Assembly (NCBI RefSeq): GCF_003325355.1 | Contig: NZ_CP030850.1 | Location: 62,001 to 126,000 of the forward strand | Direction of reading: 5' to 3' | Source: Runella rosea | GTDB lineage: Bacteria > Bacteroidota > Bacteroidia > Cytophagales > Spirosomataceae | Length of the DNA: 64,000 nt | Shown here: one piece after another, positions 1-8,153 of the stretch | How the letters are laid out: each line of letters begins with the position of its first letter | How positions within the stretch are numbered: position 1 is the stretch's first letter | Translations under genes and position numbers: made by a program | Notes under the pieces: model-generated | Database searches by the model: none | Told to the model about the DNA's origin: nothing | The model's input: only the letters and a program-made list of their open reading frames with translations

Positions 1-754
1 AGGAAGGAGAGTTAAAGCCAAAGTCCAACCCGTAGGATTCTTCATCGAACCACGCAGGCCACCCCGTATCCATCACTTTGTAATGGACGTAAATACGGAT
101 GCGGTTAGTACCGCGCTGTCCCAAACCAAACACACTAAAATAATCGGGGTCGGTATCGCGCAATAGTTCGATTTCAGCTACTTGAGCGTGGGGTAGGTGT
201 GGGTTGTCTTTGTAGGTGGTGACGATGTGAGCGCAGTCGTTGCGTGGTAACACCTCATCGTAGATGTACGAATCAGGCATTGACGGGTTATAGTCAATGA
301 TGATTTTTGAGGTGGTACGTAAGATAAGCTGTCGCCATACCTCTAATGAAATCTCGTTAGCCTCGTTGATGAATACCAAATCGCGCTTACGTCCCCGTAC
401 TTTCTGCTCGTCGTCGATGCTGAAGAATTCGACGTCGTTCCCTTTGTAGTGATATTCGTTATAGGTTTTATTGTGGTCTTTGGCGGTATAAAGGTCAATC
501 TCTTTCATTTCAGTGAAAAAGTCCTTCATCACCGACCCGCGCAGTGCAGGGAATGTTTCGCGTGCCATCGAAATGGTTTGACCACTGTAACGTTCAATGG
601 AGCGAATAATAAAATGAATCGCGCCATAAGTTTTCCCAGAACGGGTTCCTCCTTGAAGCGCCAGAACACGGTAGTTTTTAATTTCCTTTTCTAAAAAGCG
701 AAGATTGGGGTTGAACTTCGATGATTTCCCCACGTATTTACTCGTCAGGTCCAT
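1..754 (-). CDS. Phage terminase large subunit (C-terminus beyond left edge)
   Basis: This is the motor ATPase that packages phage DNA into proheads. Translating leftwards from the ATG at 754 gives 251 codons open to the window edge. Visible motifs are a Walker A (GGTRSGKT, residues 35-42), a Walker B (LVFINEANE, about 126-134), a coupling-like IIIDYNPS (151-158) and the start of the RNase H-like nuclease domain (GLDFGF, about 243). The layout fits PBSX-type TerL. The start overlaps the small subunit gene by 17 bases, as expected for a translationally coupled terS-terL pair. The family call is firm; the nuclease active site lies outside the window. Confidence 0.93.
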   Translation of the reverse strand, partial: MDLTSKYVGKSSKFNPNLRFLEKEIKNYRVLALQGGTRSGKTYGAIHFIIRSIERYSGQTISMARETFPALRGSVMKDFFTEMKEIDLYTAKDHNKTYNEYHYKGNDVEFFSIDDEQKVRGRKRDLVFINEANEISLEVWRQLILRTTSKIIIDYNPSMPDSYIYDEVLPRNDCAHIVTTYKDNPHLPHAQVAEIELLRDTDPDYFSVFGLGQRGTNRIRIYVHYKVMDTGWPAWFDEESYGLDFGFNSPS

Positions 755-1229
755 CGTCGTCTAAGTTATCAGAAGTGAGCCAAGGCGGTTTGGGTTTGTC
801 GGGGGTGTCGGGCTTTAAATCAGGCTGCTTATTTTTCCAGTACTTAGGCTGACGATTGTTAAGCCAGTAGATGATAGAAACAGGGTCGGGGGCTATGTAC
901 TTGACCACTTTTTTAACGCAAACCATTTCCTCTTTCTCAACTTCTCCCTGTCCCGCCTTTACCTTTTTTAGCTCGTAATGCCTTTCCGTGAAATCAAAGC
1001 CCTTGGCACGTTTGTAAAGAGATTGGACAATTTTGGCGTCAGCAATAGCCTTTCCCTTTTTTAGGGACTCGCAAAATTCGGGGTATTTGATTTTCCACCG
1101 GTTAATCGTGGCCTCGTCAACTCCGAACTCAAGCGCCAAAAAAGCATCGTCCGCCCCTAACAGGCAAAAGCTGTACGCTAAATCAGCAAATTTTTCATTG
1201 TATTTCGTGGGTCGGCCTGCCATGCCCAA
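738..1229 (-). CDS. Phage terminase small subunit
   Basis: This is the DNA-recognition subunit of the packaging terminase. The 163-residue product opens with GRPTKYNEKF and a helix-turn-helix (about residues 20-50, with EFGVDEATINRWKIKYPEF), followed by a helical, basic middle and a proline- and aspartate-rich tail, as in many TerS proteins. It lies directly upstream of and overlaps the large subunit gene. An alternative ATG two codons downstream (1223) would give a start of MAGRPTK, which is common in the family and may be the true start. Confidence 0.88.
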   Translation of the reverse strand: MGMAGRPTKYNEKFADLAYSFCLLGADDAFLALEFGVDEATINRWKIKYPEFCESLKKGKAIADAKIVQSLYKRAKGFDFTERHYELKKVKAGQGEVEKEEMVCVKKVVKYIAPDPVSIIYWLNNRQPKYWKNKQPDLKPDTPDKPKPPWLTSDNLDDDGPDE

Positions 1230-1274
1230 AAATACAACAATTGATGTAATTATTGCAAATAGCAGAGTGGTAAT

Positions 1275-1323
1275 AAAAAAGGGGCGGGGTGATTGTTTTT
1301 AGATACCAACGCGAACCCCGCCC
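1275..1323 (-). terminator. Rho-independent terminator after the radical SAM gene
   Basis: On the minus strand a 9-bp GC-rich stem (1315-1323 with 1282-1290) is followed by six T residues (1280-1275). The 24-base loop is rather large. It sits between the radical SAM gene and the terminase genes and may separate early from packaging transcription. Confidence 0.65.
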
Positions 1324-1327
1324 AATT

Positions 1328-2332
1328 TTAAACAAGCTCCGCTTCCTTTGGCGCGTGAATGACTTCCATTCCAAATCCAACAGATTTTTTTGCTAGGTGC
1401 TGGTTGTTTTGCATCCAGTTTTGAACAAACCACAATTGGCCACAACCGCCACCAATATCGTCTTGTCCTGCTGGGTCAAACATTCTGGTTGAAAATCCAT
1501 GAGCCGCCAATTTTTGCATGAAACTTGAAGCTAGTTCACGCTGTCTAACATTTGCCGCCGCAATGCTTTCGTCACGCTCGCAAACGACTGAAATTGTAGC
1601 CTCAAACACATCAGGGTTGAATAATGCTGCTATGTTGTCGGCGTCCTGTTGCGAACTGTTATGTTCGTGGGCGCAATAATTGAAAAATGGCTTGCGTCCT
1701 GTAAGAATCAAAAATGCCTCACCAATCTGGGAAATAGTAGTCAATTTTAACTTTCCTTTGAAGGGAATAAGCTTGTCTCTGCTTTCGTCGGTGCTTTCGT
1801 GAACAGAGAACTGCAAGCCAACGGTAGGGATTCTTTGGGCCATTTGTATAACTGGTTCATAGTTTATTTGAGGCCCAATTGAAGATATAAGCAGTTTTGC
1901 CTGTGGGTATTTTGAGTACAAGATTTCAAAAGCTTTTTCCAGTTCCTTGAAATTAAGAAGCGGCTCACCCATTGACATTACCATTATTTGAAACTTCTGA
2001 ATTTTGGAAGCGTCAATGTTTTGGCTTTGTAGGCAGTGGTCAACTTGAAACACAATTTCCTCGGCTTTTAGGGAGCGAACAAAATAATCACCTGCCCCGC
2101 AAAAACGGCAACCAACAGGACAGCCTGACTGGGTAGAGCAACAAATCACCGTTCTATCTTCGTAGGTCGGATATTTGTACAAAACGGCCTCGGCGACCGC
2201 ATTATCTTTTTCAAAGACGAACTTCATTACGTTTTCGTCTGAACTCTGAATGTTTTTGATTTCTGTGAACATTTTGCTAGAGATTAAATTGGATTGCTGA
2301 AAATTGATTGGTTTAAAGTTGTATTTCTCCAC
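1328..2332 (-). CDS. RlmN/Cfr-type radical SAM methyltransferase carried by the prophage
   Basis: The 334-residue protein has the cluster motif CPVGCRFC (Cys71, Cys75, Cys78) that binds the 4Fe-4S cluster and SAM. It also has a preceding Cys64 at the spacing of the resolving Cys118 of E. coli RlmN, the MSMGEPLLNF motif, and Cys297 in GGGCGQLW, matching the methyl-carrying Cys355 of RlmN. These residues define the RlmN/Cfr family, which methylates C2 or C8 of an adenosine in 23S rRNA (RlmN also acts on tRNA). The N-terminal accessory domain is much shorter than in RlmN (first cluster cysteine at 71 rather than 125). The gene overlaps the helicase loader by 20 bases and ends at a terminator, so it belongs to the phage operon. 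Its substrate is unknown. Confidence 0.85.
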   Translation of the reverse strand: MEKYNFKPINFQQSNLISSKMFTEIKNIQSSDENVMKFVFEKDNAVAEAVLYKYPTYEDRTVICCSTQSGCPVGCRFCGAGDYFVRSLKAEEIVFQVDHCLQSQNIDASKIQKFQIMVMSMGEPLLNFKELEKAFEILYSKYPQAKLLISSIGPQINYEPVIQMAQRIPTVGLQFSVHESTDESRDKLIPFKGKLKLTTISQIGEAFLILTGRKPFFNYCAHEHNSSQQDADNIAALFNPDVFEATISVVCERDESIAAANVRQRELASSFMQKLAAHGFSTRMFDPAGQDDIGGGCGQLWFVQNWMQNNQHLAKKSVGFGMEVIHAPKEAELV

Positions 2333-3242
2333 CTAAATTGACCGAAGCTCGGCGCAAATCAGGGGCATCAGAAGGGAAGTCAATGACGTTGAACATTTGG
2401 TACAACCGGGACAAAAGGCGGTCGCCGTAAGCAGCGGCAAACTTTTCGTCGTCAAGGTTGGTGGTGATGTGGAAGTAATGATAATTCCCCTTTTGCGACC
2501 GCTCGATTTCGTCTAAAATATTGGCGATGTACGATTTTTTGTACTTGCCCATGTCTTCACTACCTACGTCGTCAATACACCATCCAATGTAATTTTGTGA
2601 GGTAAGGTGTTTAAAATTGGCCGACGCCTGACGAAGATTTGCGTAGATATTGGGCGAGGTGCCATTGTCGCAAAGCGTGCGGATCTGCTCGGTCGAAATA
2701 AACTGAAAATTGGCAACGGGATTGATGCATTGCCCTTCTAAAGCAAAATTGGGTGAATAGGAAAGAATACGCATCGGAACGCTTTTGCCGCAACCCACTG
2801 GACCTCGAAGGCACAACCCTTTGTCGGGATGAATACCAGATTGCAGCATTCTGGAATCTCCAGAAAAGTACAGGCAAAGCAGATTGAACGTACTGGCGTT
2901 TGTGTCTGGACTGAAAGGTTTTGACCAGCGCTCGACCGCCGATAGTTCATTACCTACTTTGGTGGCAAGGTCTTTGAGCTGGCGGGCCGAAAGAGTGATT
3001 TTTGAGGATGGGGCGGAAATGGCGGACATGTACTGCTCTTTCTTTCGCTCCGTCAAACGTGCGTCAACAACCTTCCCCATGGCGTTGATAAGCTCTTTGT
3101 TGGTAATTCCGAGCTCTGTAATCTGGTCATAGTTCGATAGGGCCCATTTGACCAGGCTTGACAGTGGGTGGACTGGGTCTGGTTGGTTGGCTGATGGGAG
3201 CAACGCCGTAGCCACTTGGTCGAATGATGTTGGATTTGCCAT
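2313..3242 (-). CDS. DnaC/IstB-like replicative helicase loader
   Basis: This 309-residue AAA+ ATPase has a Walker A (GPVGCGKS, 147-154), a Walker B (WCIDDVGSED, 221-230) and a sensor-like ITTNLDDE near 260. The general plan is that of phage DnaC-type helicase loaders acting with an initiator at the origin. It follows the iteron-bearing initiator gene, the same order as lambda O and P. The chosen start overlaps the upstream gene by 116 bases, which is long; Met55 (position 3080) would avoid the overlap, so the start is uncertain. Confidence 0.82.
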   Translation of the reverse strand: MANPTSFDQVATALLPSANQPDPVHPLSSLVKWALSNYDQITELGITNKELINAMGKVVDARLTERKKEQYMSAISAPSSKITLSARQLKDLATKVGNELSAVERWSKPFSPDTNASTFNLLCLYFSGDSRMLQSGIHPDKGLCLRGPVGCGKSVPMRILSYSPNFALEGQCINPVANFQFISTEQIRTLCDNGTSPNIYANLRQASANFKHLTSQNYIGWCIDDVGSEDMGKYKKSYIANILDEIERSQKGNYHYFHITTNLDDEKFAAAYGDRLLSRLYQMFNVIDFPSDAPDLRRASVNLGGEIQL

Positions 3243-4137
3243 TTTCCTGAATGATTTCGTTGTTGAATGATTTGTTGTTGAGATACGTTTCGGGGTTTTT
3301 TCGGTACTTCTTGTCTGGGGTGGCCAGCACGTAGGCGGCGGTATGTTGCATGGCTTTTGCTCTTTCTTCGTCCGTCAGCCTTTCCCATTTCTTTTCAAGC
3401 TTCACACTTCGGTCAACTTTTTTCTGGTAAGCATTCCACCAATCGTCGAATGGGATGTTGATGGGCTTTTTTCGTTTCGGCAAACATTTGAGCCGTTTCC
3501 CCCGACGAACCAGCAGCCGATGTAGCTCCGCCCGTCTTTTGGCCCTCAAAACCATTTCTTCTTTTTGGTTTTCTTTTTTATCAGGGGGTAGGGGGTTAAT
3601 TTTTTCTTTTATTTTTTCTTCTTTGAGAGTCTCAAAATAAATATTAATATTATTACTACTCCCCCCGTGTGTGTATGCGTGAGGCTCATCGTCGGTTATC
3701 GTAGCACTTTGTTCTACGTCGTAGTACTTAGTTCTACGATTCTCGCTTTGCTCCCCATTTTCCGTAGAACTTTGTTCTAAAATCTTTTCAATCGTAGTAC
3801 TTAGTTCTACGGATTCATTGTTTGGCGTAGTACTTAGTTCTACGTTTTCAGATTTCGTAGTACTTAGTTCTACGATTGTACTTTTAGAGACGGACAGTTT
3901 ACCTCCCGATTTTACCAAATGGCCCTGCTCAACAAGCCGGTTGGAGGCTTTGTCAATTCCCTTTTTAGACAATCCAAGTGCTTCGGCCAGCTGAGAAAGA
4001 GACAAAGGGGTTAAGCTGACATGAATCAACTCCATCAGTTCAAACTCGGAGGCTGAAACATTCAGTTTTTTACGTATCGCAAGCCTTTGGCTGATATTCA
4101 TTTTCGTGGTTAGGCAATTAATGTAACTTGGTTGCAT
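3127..4137 (-). CDS. Phage replication initiator (lambda O-like organisation)
   Basis: The product of 336 residues begins with a winged-helix DNA-binding domain (about residues 15-85, with LSQLAEALGLSKKGIDKASN). A low-complexity middle containing VELSTT-like repeats is encoded by palindromic DNA iterons. The C-terminal part (about 225-300, FDDWWNAYQKK and KKYRKNPETYLNN) resembles the conserved tail of phage O/DnaD-like proteins. The iterons and an AT-rich tract inside the gene suggest that it binds and opens an origin located in its own coding sequence. Met13 (position 4101) is an alternative start that immediately precedes the winged helix. Confidence 0.78.
   Translation of the reverse strand: MQPSYINCLTTKMNISQRLAIRKKLNVSASEFELMELIHVSLTPLSLSQLAEALGLSKKGIDKASNRLVEQGHLVKSGGKLSVSKSTIVELSTTKSENVELSTTPNNESVELSTTIEKILEQSSTENGEQSENRRTKYYDVEQSATITDDEPHAYTHGGSSNNINIYFETLKEEKIKEKINPLPPDKKENQKEEMVLRAKRRAELHRLLVRRGKRLKCLPKRKKPINIPFDDWWNAYQKKVDRSVKLEKKWERLTDEERAKAMQHTAAYVLATPDKKYRKNPETYLNNKSFNNEIIQENGKSNIIRPSGYGVAPISQPTRPSPPTVKPGQMGPIEL
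3597..3874. other. Putative phage replication origin inside the initiator gene
   Basis: Six copies of a 19-base imperfect palindrome (consensus CGTAGTACTTAGTTCTACG) begin at 3700, 3720, 3763, 3793, 3826 and 3856. The copy at 3763 is degenerate at its right end. Next to them lies a highly AT-rich stretch (about 3597-3655) with long pyrimidine runs on the plus strand. Start-to-start distances of 20, 43, 30, 33 and 30 bases approximate whole helical turns. The copy at 3720 is in a different reading frame from the others, which indicates that the DNA rather than the peptide is conserved. Origin function is inferred from the lambda precedent. Confidence 0.7.
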
Positions 4138-4244
4138 GGCCTTAATGAGCTATCCGAAGAATGAAGACTCATAGTTTTAAAATTGTGCCCCTGACTTCGT
4201 ATCAGGGGCGGGTTTAGCAGGGTAGTTAAGCGTGTGGCATTGAC

Positions 4245-4820
4245 CTATTTCTTCTTATTCTTGGGTGTTTCGTCGAGTGGTCCAAAAGGAGAGTCGTCTT
4301 GATCTTCTTTATCTTTCTCGGCTGCCGATAGTTCTTCGTCAATGGTTAACTGAAGTTCTTCCGTAGACATGGGGCGGGAGTCAACCATAAGGTCGGTGTA
4401 TGGATTATACCACTCGAAAGTTTTGTTAATGAGATTTTTGCGCTTGGGAAAGTACTCACGGACTTCTTTAGTGGTGAGCTTAACCGTTTCAATCAATTCC
4501 CAATTTTCAGGATGGAAATAATTCCAACAGAGTGTACTTGCGTCAATCATCTTTTTAGCCTCAACGGGCTCAAATTTGTAGCGGTCATTCGGGAAGTTGC
4601 CAGTAATGTTTATTTCGGCATCCTTGGCCTCAATACGGCTTTTCCAAGTAGATACGGCGCTTTTTTTATCAAGCTCCATCTGGTTTTTCTCTCTCAGCTG
4701 CTTGTTGAGCTGTTCGCCCAGTTCAAGTAGTTCCTTCTCGGTAAAGATGTGCTTATACTGCACGCGCTCTGTTTTTTCGGGAAACACAAAAGGGACGGTC
4801 TGCGGTGTTTGGTTTGACAT
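4245..4820 (-). CDS. Phage early protein of unknown function
   Basis: I do not recognise this 191-residue protein. It is hydrophilic and rich in Lys and Glu, with a probable coiled coil at about residues 25-65 and an acidic-to-lysine tail (EKDKEDQDDS then PKNKKK). It has no signal peptide or membrane segment. It lies between the initiator gene and the RusA-like resolvase on the same strand, so a role in phage DNA metabolism is plausible but unproven. Confidence 0.6.
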   Translation of the reverse strand: MSNQTPQTVPFVFPEKTERVQYKHIFTEKELLELGEQLNKQLREKNQMELDKKSAVSTWKSRIEAKDAEINITGNFPNDRYKFEPVEAKKMIDASTLCWNYFHPENWELIETVKLTTKEVREYFPKRKNLINKTFEWYNPYTDLMVDSRPMSTEELQLTIDEELSAAEKDKEDQDDSPFGPLDETPKNKKK

Positions 4821-4845
4821 GTGTTTTTGGTTGTTTAAAATGTGA

Positions 4846-5217
4846 CTATTCTGACTCTAAATCTTCAATTTCAATGATGGTCTGTACTTGATGATTCTCC
4901 TTAACTCTGACCTGCGAAAAGGTAGGCGTACCAATGACCTTCATTTTGTCGTCTGTGATAATGCCAGCGGCCACTAGGGCGTCCAACGGGATTTTAGAAG
5001 TGCTGGAAAGGTTTTCGGCATCCTGAATGGCCATCCCTCGGTGATAATGCGTAAAATGGATTTTTACGCGTCCTGTGTGAATATTATGGGGTTGAGTCAA
5101 AAAAAGCCTCGTCCATTTTTTTTTCAAATCCCCTCGCCTTGACCAATGCATTCTCAATAATCCTCTTTTGCCGTTGTTGCTTGGGACTTTCTCTGGAATT
5201 GTTACGATGGTTTTCAT
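4846..5217 (-). CDS. RusA-like Holliday junction resolvase
   Basis: RusA enzymes cut four-way DNA junctions and are common in phage recombination and replication modules. The 123-residue product carries the family pattern of a conserved acidic patch: DAEN (Asp66), IPLDAL (Asp79) and TDDK (Asp89, Asp90, Lys91). The start at 5217 is chosen because its ATG overlaps the TGA of the upstream gene (ATGA). A longer reading frame begins at 5295 but would lie inside that gene. The length matches RusA at about 120 residues. Confidence 0.78.
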   Translation of the reverse strand: MKTIVTIPEKVPSNNGKRGLLRMHWSRRGDLKKKWTRLFLTQPHNIHTGRVKIHFTHYHRGMAIQDAENLSSTSKIPLDALVAAGIITDDKMKVIGTPTFSQVRVKENHQVQTIIEIEDLESE

Positions 5218-5528
5218 GCGAGCATGACGGCTTTTTGAATATTCTTGCAAGGAATACTCAGCGTTTTCACCTCCTTGGGCTTGTAGGTAAACCACATCTT
5301 AGGCACCATGCCCAATTTTGGGTCAAGTTCCATGGGGCGCGTGCCATCAGCGTTGACTTGTGGACGGGCGGTGGCAACCATGGAAACGGTGTGCGGCGCG
5401 GGATGCGCAAACGTGGCAAAGCTGCCACTTGGCGAATAACTTAAAAATGTGAGTTGCTGTGTAACACTGGCGTTGCCTAGCAAATACTGCACCTCAAAGT
5501 TTTTATTGGCAATTAAAAAAGCGTTCAT
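5214..5528 (-). CDS. Phage hypothetical protein
   Basis: I do not recognise this product of 104 residues. The likely start is the ATG at 5528, two bases past the stop of the repeat-bearing gene; a TTG nine bases earlier is also open. The sequence is of mixed polar type, ends with PCKNIQKAVMLA and has no membrane segment. It couples by ATGA to the RusA-like gene, so it belongs to the same operon. Confidence 0.6.
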   Translation of the reverse strand: MNAFLIANKNFEVQYLLGNASVTQQLTFLSYSPSGSFATFAHPAPHTVSMVATARPQVNADGTRPMELDPKLGMVPKMWFTYKPKEVKTLSIPCKNIQKAVMLA

Positions 5529-5529
5529 A

Positions 5530-6477
5530 TCATTCAATAATTAACAGTTCGTAATTAGATTTCTTGATCTCAATCTTTCGCGTAGTTCGATTTTGAATCA
5601 ACCCACCCTCGCAGTTAGTAATTAGCTTTCCACCCCACGTTTCAACCGTGGCCTGAGAACTGTCACACGTTTTGACCGTGGCCTGAGAACTGTCACACGT
5701 TTTGACCGTGGCCTGAGAACTGCCCCACGTTTCAACCGTGGCCTGAGAACTGTCACACGTTTTGACCGTGGCCTGAGAACTGTTACACGTTTTGACCGTG
5801 GCCTGAGAACTGCCCCACGTTTCAACCGTGGCCTGAGAACTGTCACACGTTTTGACCGTGGCCTGAGAACTGCCCCACGTTTCAACCGTGGCCTGAGAAC
5901 TGTCACACGTTTTGACCGTGGCCTGAGAACTGTCACACGTTTTGACCGTGGCCTGAGAACTGTCACACGTTTTGACCGTGGCCTGAGAACTGTCACACGT
6001 TTTGACCGTGGCCTGAGAACTGTTACACGTTTTGACCGTGGCCTGAGAACTGTCACACGTTTTGACCGTGGCCTGAGAACTGTTACACGTTTCAACCGTG
6101 GCCTGAGAACTGCCCCACGTTTCAACCGTGGCCTGAGAACTGTCACACGTTTTGACCGTGGCCTGAGAACTGTTACACGTTTTGACCGTGGCCTGAGAAC
6201 TGCCCAACAGCACAAGGAAGGCGTTTTCTGAGAAACCTAGTTGCCTTTCTCCGCGAATGAAAATATTATTTTCGGCCAAAATCGTTTCGCCAAACCATAG
6301 TTCCAATCTTTCGGCATCGGTGGCATTGTTTCTAATTAACCACGCGATATTTTCTTTTACCACCGTCAATAATTCAGTGTGCGTTTCTGTCTTTGCGGCT
6401 CTTTTATACTGTTCTGCGCAGGCGTCGGCCTGTTTTGCGGACAGCAGAAGTGCCGCTTTTGCTTCTTGAAATTCCAT
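5530..6477 (-). CDS. Phage protein with nineteen 10-residue tandem repeats
   Basis: The 315-residue product has a helical N-terminal domain (residues 1-90), then nineteen near-perfect copies of the decapeptide SSQATVKTCD or its variants SSQATVETWG and SSQATVKTCN (residues about 93-282), and a short basic C-terminus. Regular ten-residue repeats rich in Ser, Thr and Val suggest a beta-solenoid or another elongated fold, but this is inference. Cysteines recur in most repeats. The gene is embedded in the replication and recombination operon. I know no assigned function. Confidence 0.7.
   Translation of the reverse strand: MEFQEAKAALLLSAKQADACAEQYKRAAKTETHTELLTVVKENIAWLIRNNATDAERLELWFGETILAENNIFIRGERQLGFSENAFLVLLGSSQATVKTCNSSQATVKTCDSSQATVETWGSSQATVETCNSSQATVKTCDSSQATVKTCNSSQATVKTCDSSQATVKTCDSSQATVKTCDSSQATVKTCDSSQATVETWGSSQATVKTCDSSQATVETWGSSQATVKTCNSSQATVKTCDSSQATVETWGSSQATVKTCDSSQATVKTCDSSQATVETWGGKLITNCEGGLIQNRTTRKIEIKKSNYELLIIE
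5632..6201 (-). repeat. Tandem array of nineteen 30-bp units
   Basis: A 30-base unit containing cgtggcctgagaactg on the plus strand is repeated nineteen times without spacers and differs mainly at the CD/WG/CN codons. The unit is a multiple of three, so copy number changes keep the frame open. Such arrays expand and contract easily by slippage or recombination. Confidence 0.97.
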
Positions 6478-6485
6478 TTGTGTTG

Positions 6486-7664
6486 CTAGTTTTCAATGTC
6501 CATCGGTTTGATTTCACGTTTTGACCATTCGGGTAGGGCCAGTTGAATAATGCCCATGTCGCCAAATTCTGCCTTTGCGTCGAAGCCTGGGAAAGATTTA
6601 GCCTCCAAGCATTTTTGGGCGTCGGCCATGGCGCAGCGGTAACGGTACCTCCCGTTTTGAAGGTCTTCGGGATGGTACATAAACACCGCTGGCAAAAATG
6701 GTTCTACGGTCTGGAGCATCACGCAAATCACGGCATTGAACTTCCTGCCCGTCACCTGTGAAGCCACTTCCAAGTACATCCCTTCGGCCATTTGGTATTG
6801 AAATTTTGCGGCATCGTAGGCGAATTTGTCCACATCTTCGGCGCTGGTAGTCTTAAAGGAAATGATGGCGTTACATCCAATGTTTTCCTCCAATTGCAGA
6901 CCATCGGGGCGAATTTTAACGGGCAAACCTGTTACAGGGTCGTTACCGTAGAAACTTACCTCGTTGGCTGAACCTTTCATCAAAGCAGGTAGAATACCGC
7001 CGCCGTAAGTGAAATAATGCCTGCGTACAAGCTCTATTTTCTTTTTGTCCACTTCGCCCACACAGATTTTGCCCGCACGATTTGAAAGCTCCTCACGGTA
7101 GCGGCGCATTCCGTCAATTTTGGCAAGACTAAGCCCCGCACGTTTGACGGCAGCACGGGCATTGGAAAGCAAATGGCGTTTACCCGATTTCTTCATTACC
7201 CCTCTAAGGGTTTTCTCCCAAAACTCCACCGATTTTTTAACCCCTTCCGTAGAAGATAGGCTATAATTTGGCTCTACAATCAGCGCATCAAACAACTCGG
7301 GCTCCAAAAATGCCATGTGGCAAAAAGTCCCGAATTCGAAGGCTTTTTTAGACTGGATTGGAATTTTCTCGTGCAGATAACACCAATAATGCAATGGTGT
7401 CTTTAAGATTTGCTTCAAGGCGCTGGCACTGTTGGCGGGGCGTTTGAGGTAACTTTCCATCGGGTCCTGAATCACCGTACCATTCAGAGAAAGTTGGGGT
7501 AGAAGCTCTTTGACCTCAATGGTCTTTTTTCGGTTCAAAAGGTGGCTTACCACATCTTGAATCGTGGCATAATCAGCGGGGTCATAAGAGAGCGGGTTGA
7601 TTTCCCGCTCTCCGATTGTGGCTGATTCCATGGCCGCTAAAATATCGTTGAATTCAGCGCTCAT
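6486..7664 (-). CDS. RecE-like PD-(D/E)XK exonuclease
   Basis: The 392-residue protein resembles the C-terminal nuclease of RecE (exodeoxyribonuclease VIII). The core motif appears as KIRPDGL (about residue 250), AIISFKTTSAED (about 265-276) and the following AAKFQYQMAEGMY, the usual layout of this PD-(D/E)XK exonuclease family. It digests double-stranded DNA ends to give 3' overhangs for annealing. The gene starts on the stop codon of the upstream small protein (TAATG), so the two are coupled and probably form an exonuclease/ssDNA-partner pair. Confidence 0.8.
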   Translation of the reverse strand: MSAEFNDILAAMESATIGEREINPLSYDPADYATIQDVVSHLLNRKKTIEVKELLPQLSLNGTVIQDPMESYLKRPANSASALKQILKTPLHYWCYLHEKIPIQSKKAFEFGTFCHMAFLEPELFDALIVEPNYSLSSTEGVKKSVEFWEKTLRGVMKKSGKRHLLSNARAAVKRAGLSLAKIDGMRRYREELSNRAGKICVGEVDKKKIELVRRHYFTYGGGILPALMKGSANEVSFYGNDPVTGLPVKIRPDGLQLEENIGCNAIISFKTTSAEDVDKFAYDAAKFQYQMAEGMYLEVASQVTGRKFNAVICVMLQTVEPFLPAVFMYHPEDLQNGRYRYRCAMADAQKCLEAKSFPGFDAKAEFGDMGIIQLALPEWSKREIKPMDIEN

Positions 7665-8128
7665 TAGATTTTGATGATGATAGGTTTAACGGACCAGTTG
7701 TCGGACTTGAATGCATTGTTCTTGTTCTGGATTTTACCTTTGTAGGTAATCAGAAGCGGCATTCCAGCCGGTACATTTTCCAGAGCAGCTACTAGGCGTT
7801 TTGACCCGTTACGGATTTGCTTAATGCCCGATTTGTCTTTTTCCAGAAAAAAGGCGCAGGGCAGGTGTAGAATCAGATTAGGGTCGTTAATATCCTGCAC
7901 CTGTGTATTGTCAATTTTAACAAACAGCAGTCGTTTTGCTTCTCCTGCATTCAATGGCGACCAATATTCAGACGAAAGGTCAAGCAGCATGACATTACCC
8001 GCATCCAAATCGGGCATTTCTGTCATTTCGGTCAAATCCACGGTAGGCACATTTAGGGCGGCGGGCTTGGAAACTTCCAAGTCGGTGAATTCCAAAGTTT
8101 CGGCGGTTACAATTTCGGTCGATTGCAT
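7664..8128 (-). CDS. Putative recombination partner of the exonuclease
   Basis: I do not recognise this 154-residue protein with certainty. The first 50 residues are acidic and probably disordered, followed by a compact beta-rich domain (about residues 65-154) ending in KPIIIKI. Segments such as LLITYKGKIQNKNN could fit an OB-like barrel. Its stop overlaps the start of the RecE-like gene. A single-strand binding or annealing role is suggested by position only. Confidence 0.55.
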   Translation of the reverse strand: MQSTEIVTAETLEFTDLEVSKPAALNVPTVDLTEMTEMPDLDAGNVMLLDLSSEYWSPLNAGEAKRLLFVKIDNTQVQDINDPNLILHLPCAFFLEKDKSGIKQIRNGSKRLVAALENVPAGMPLLITYKGKIQNKNNAFKSDNWSVKPIIIKI

Positions 8129-8153
8129 GGTACTGTGTGTTTATGGTTAAAAA

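Noticed and set aside
5632-6201. CRISPR array
   Set aside because: The units are directly adjacent without spacers and are translated in frame.
5622-6215. Second open frame through the 30-bp array (arginine-rich VLRPRSKR repeats)
   Set aside because: A repeat unit divisible by three keeps several frames open; the chosen frame has a proper unique N-terminal domain and neighbours coupled by ATGA.
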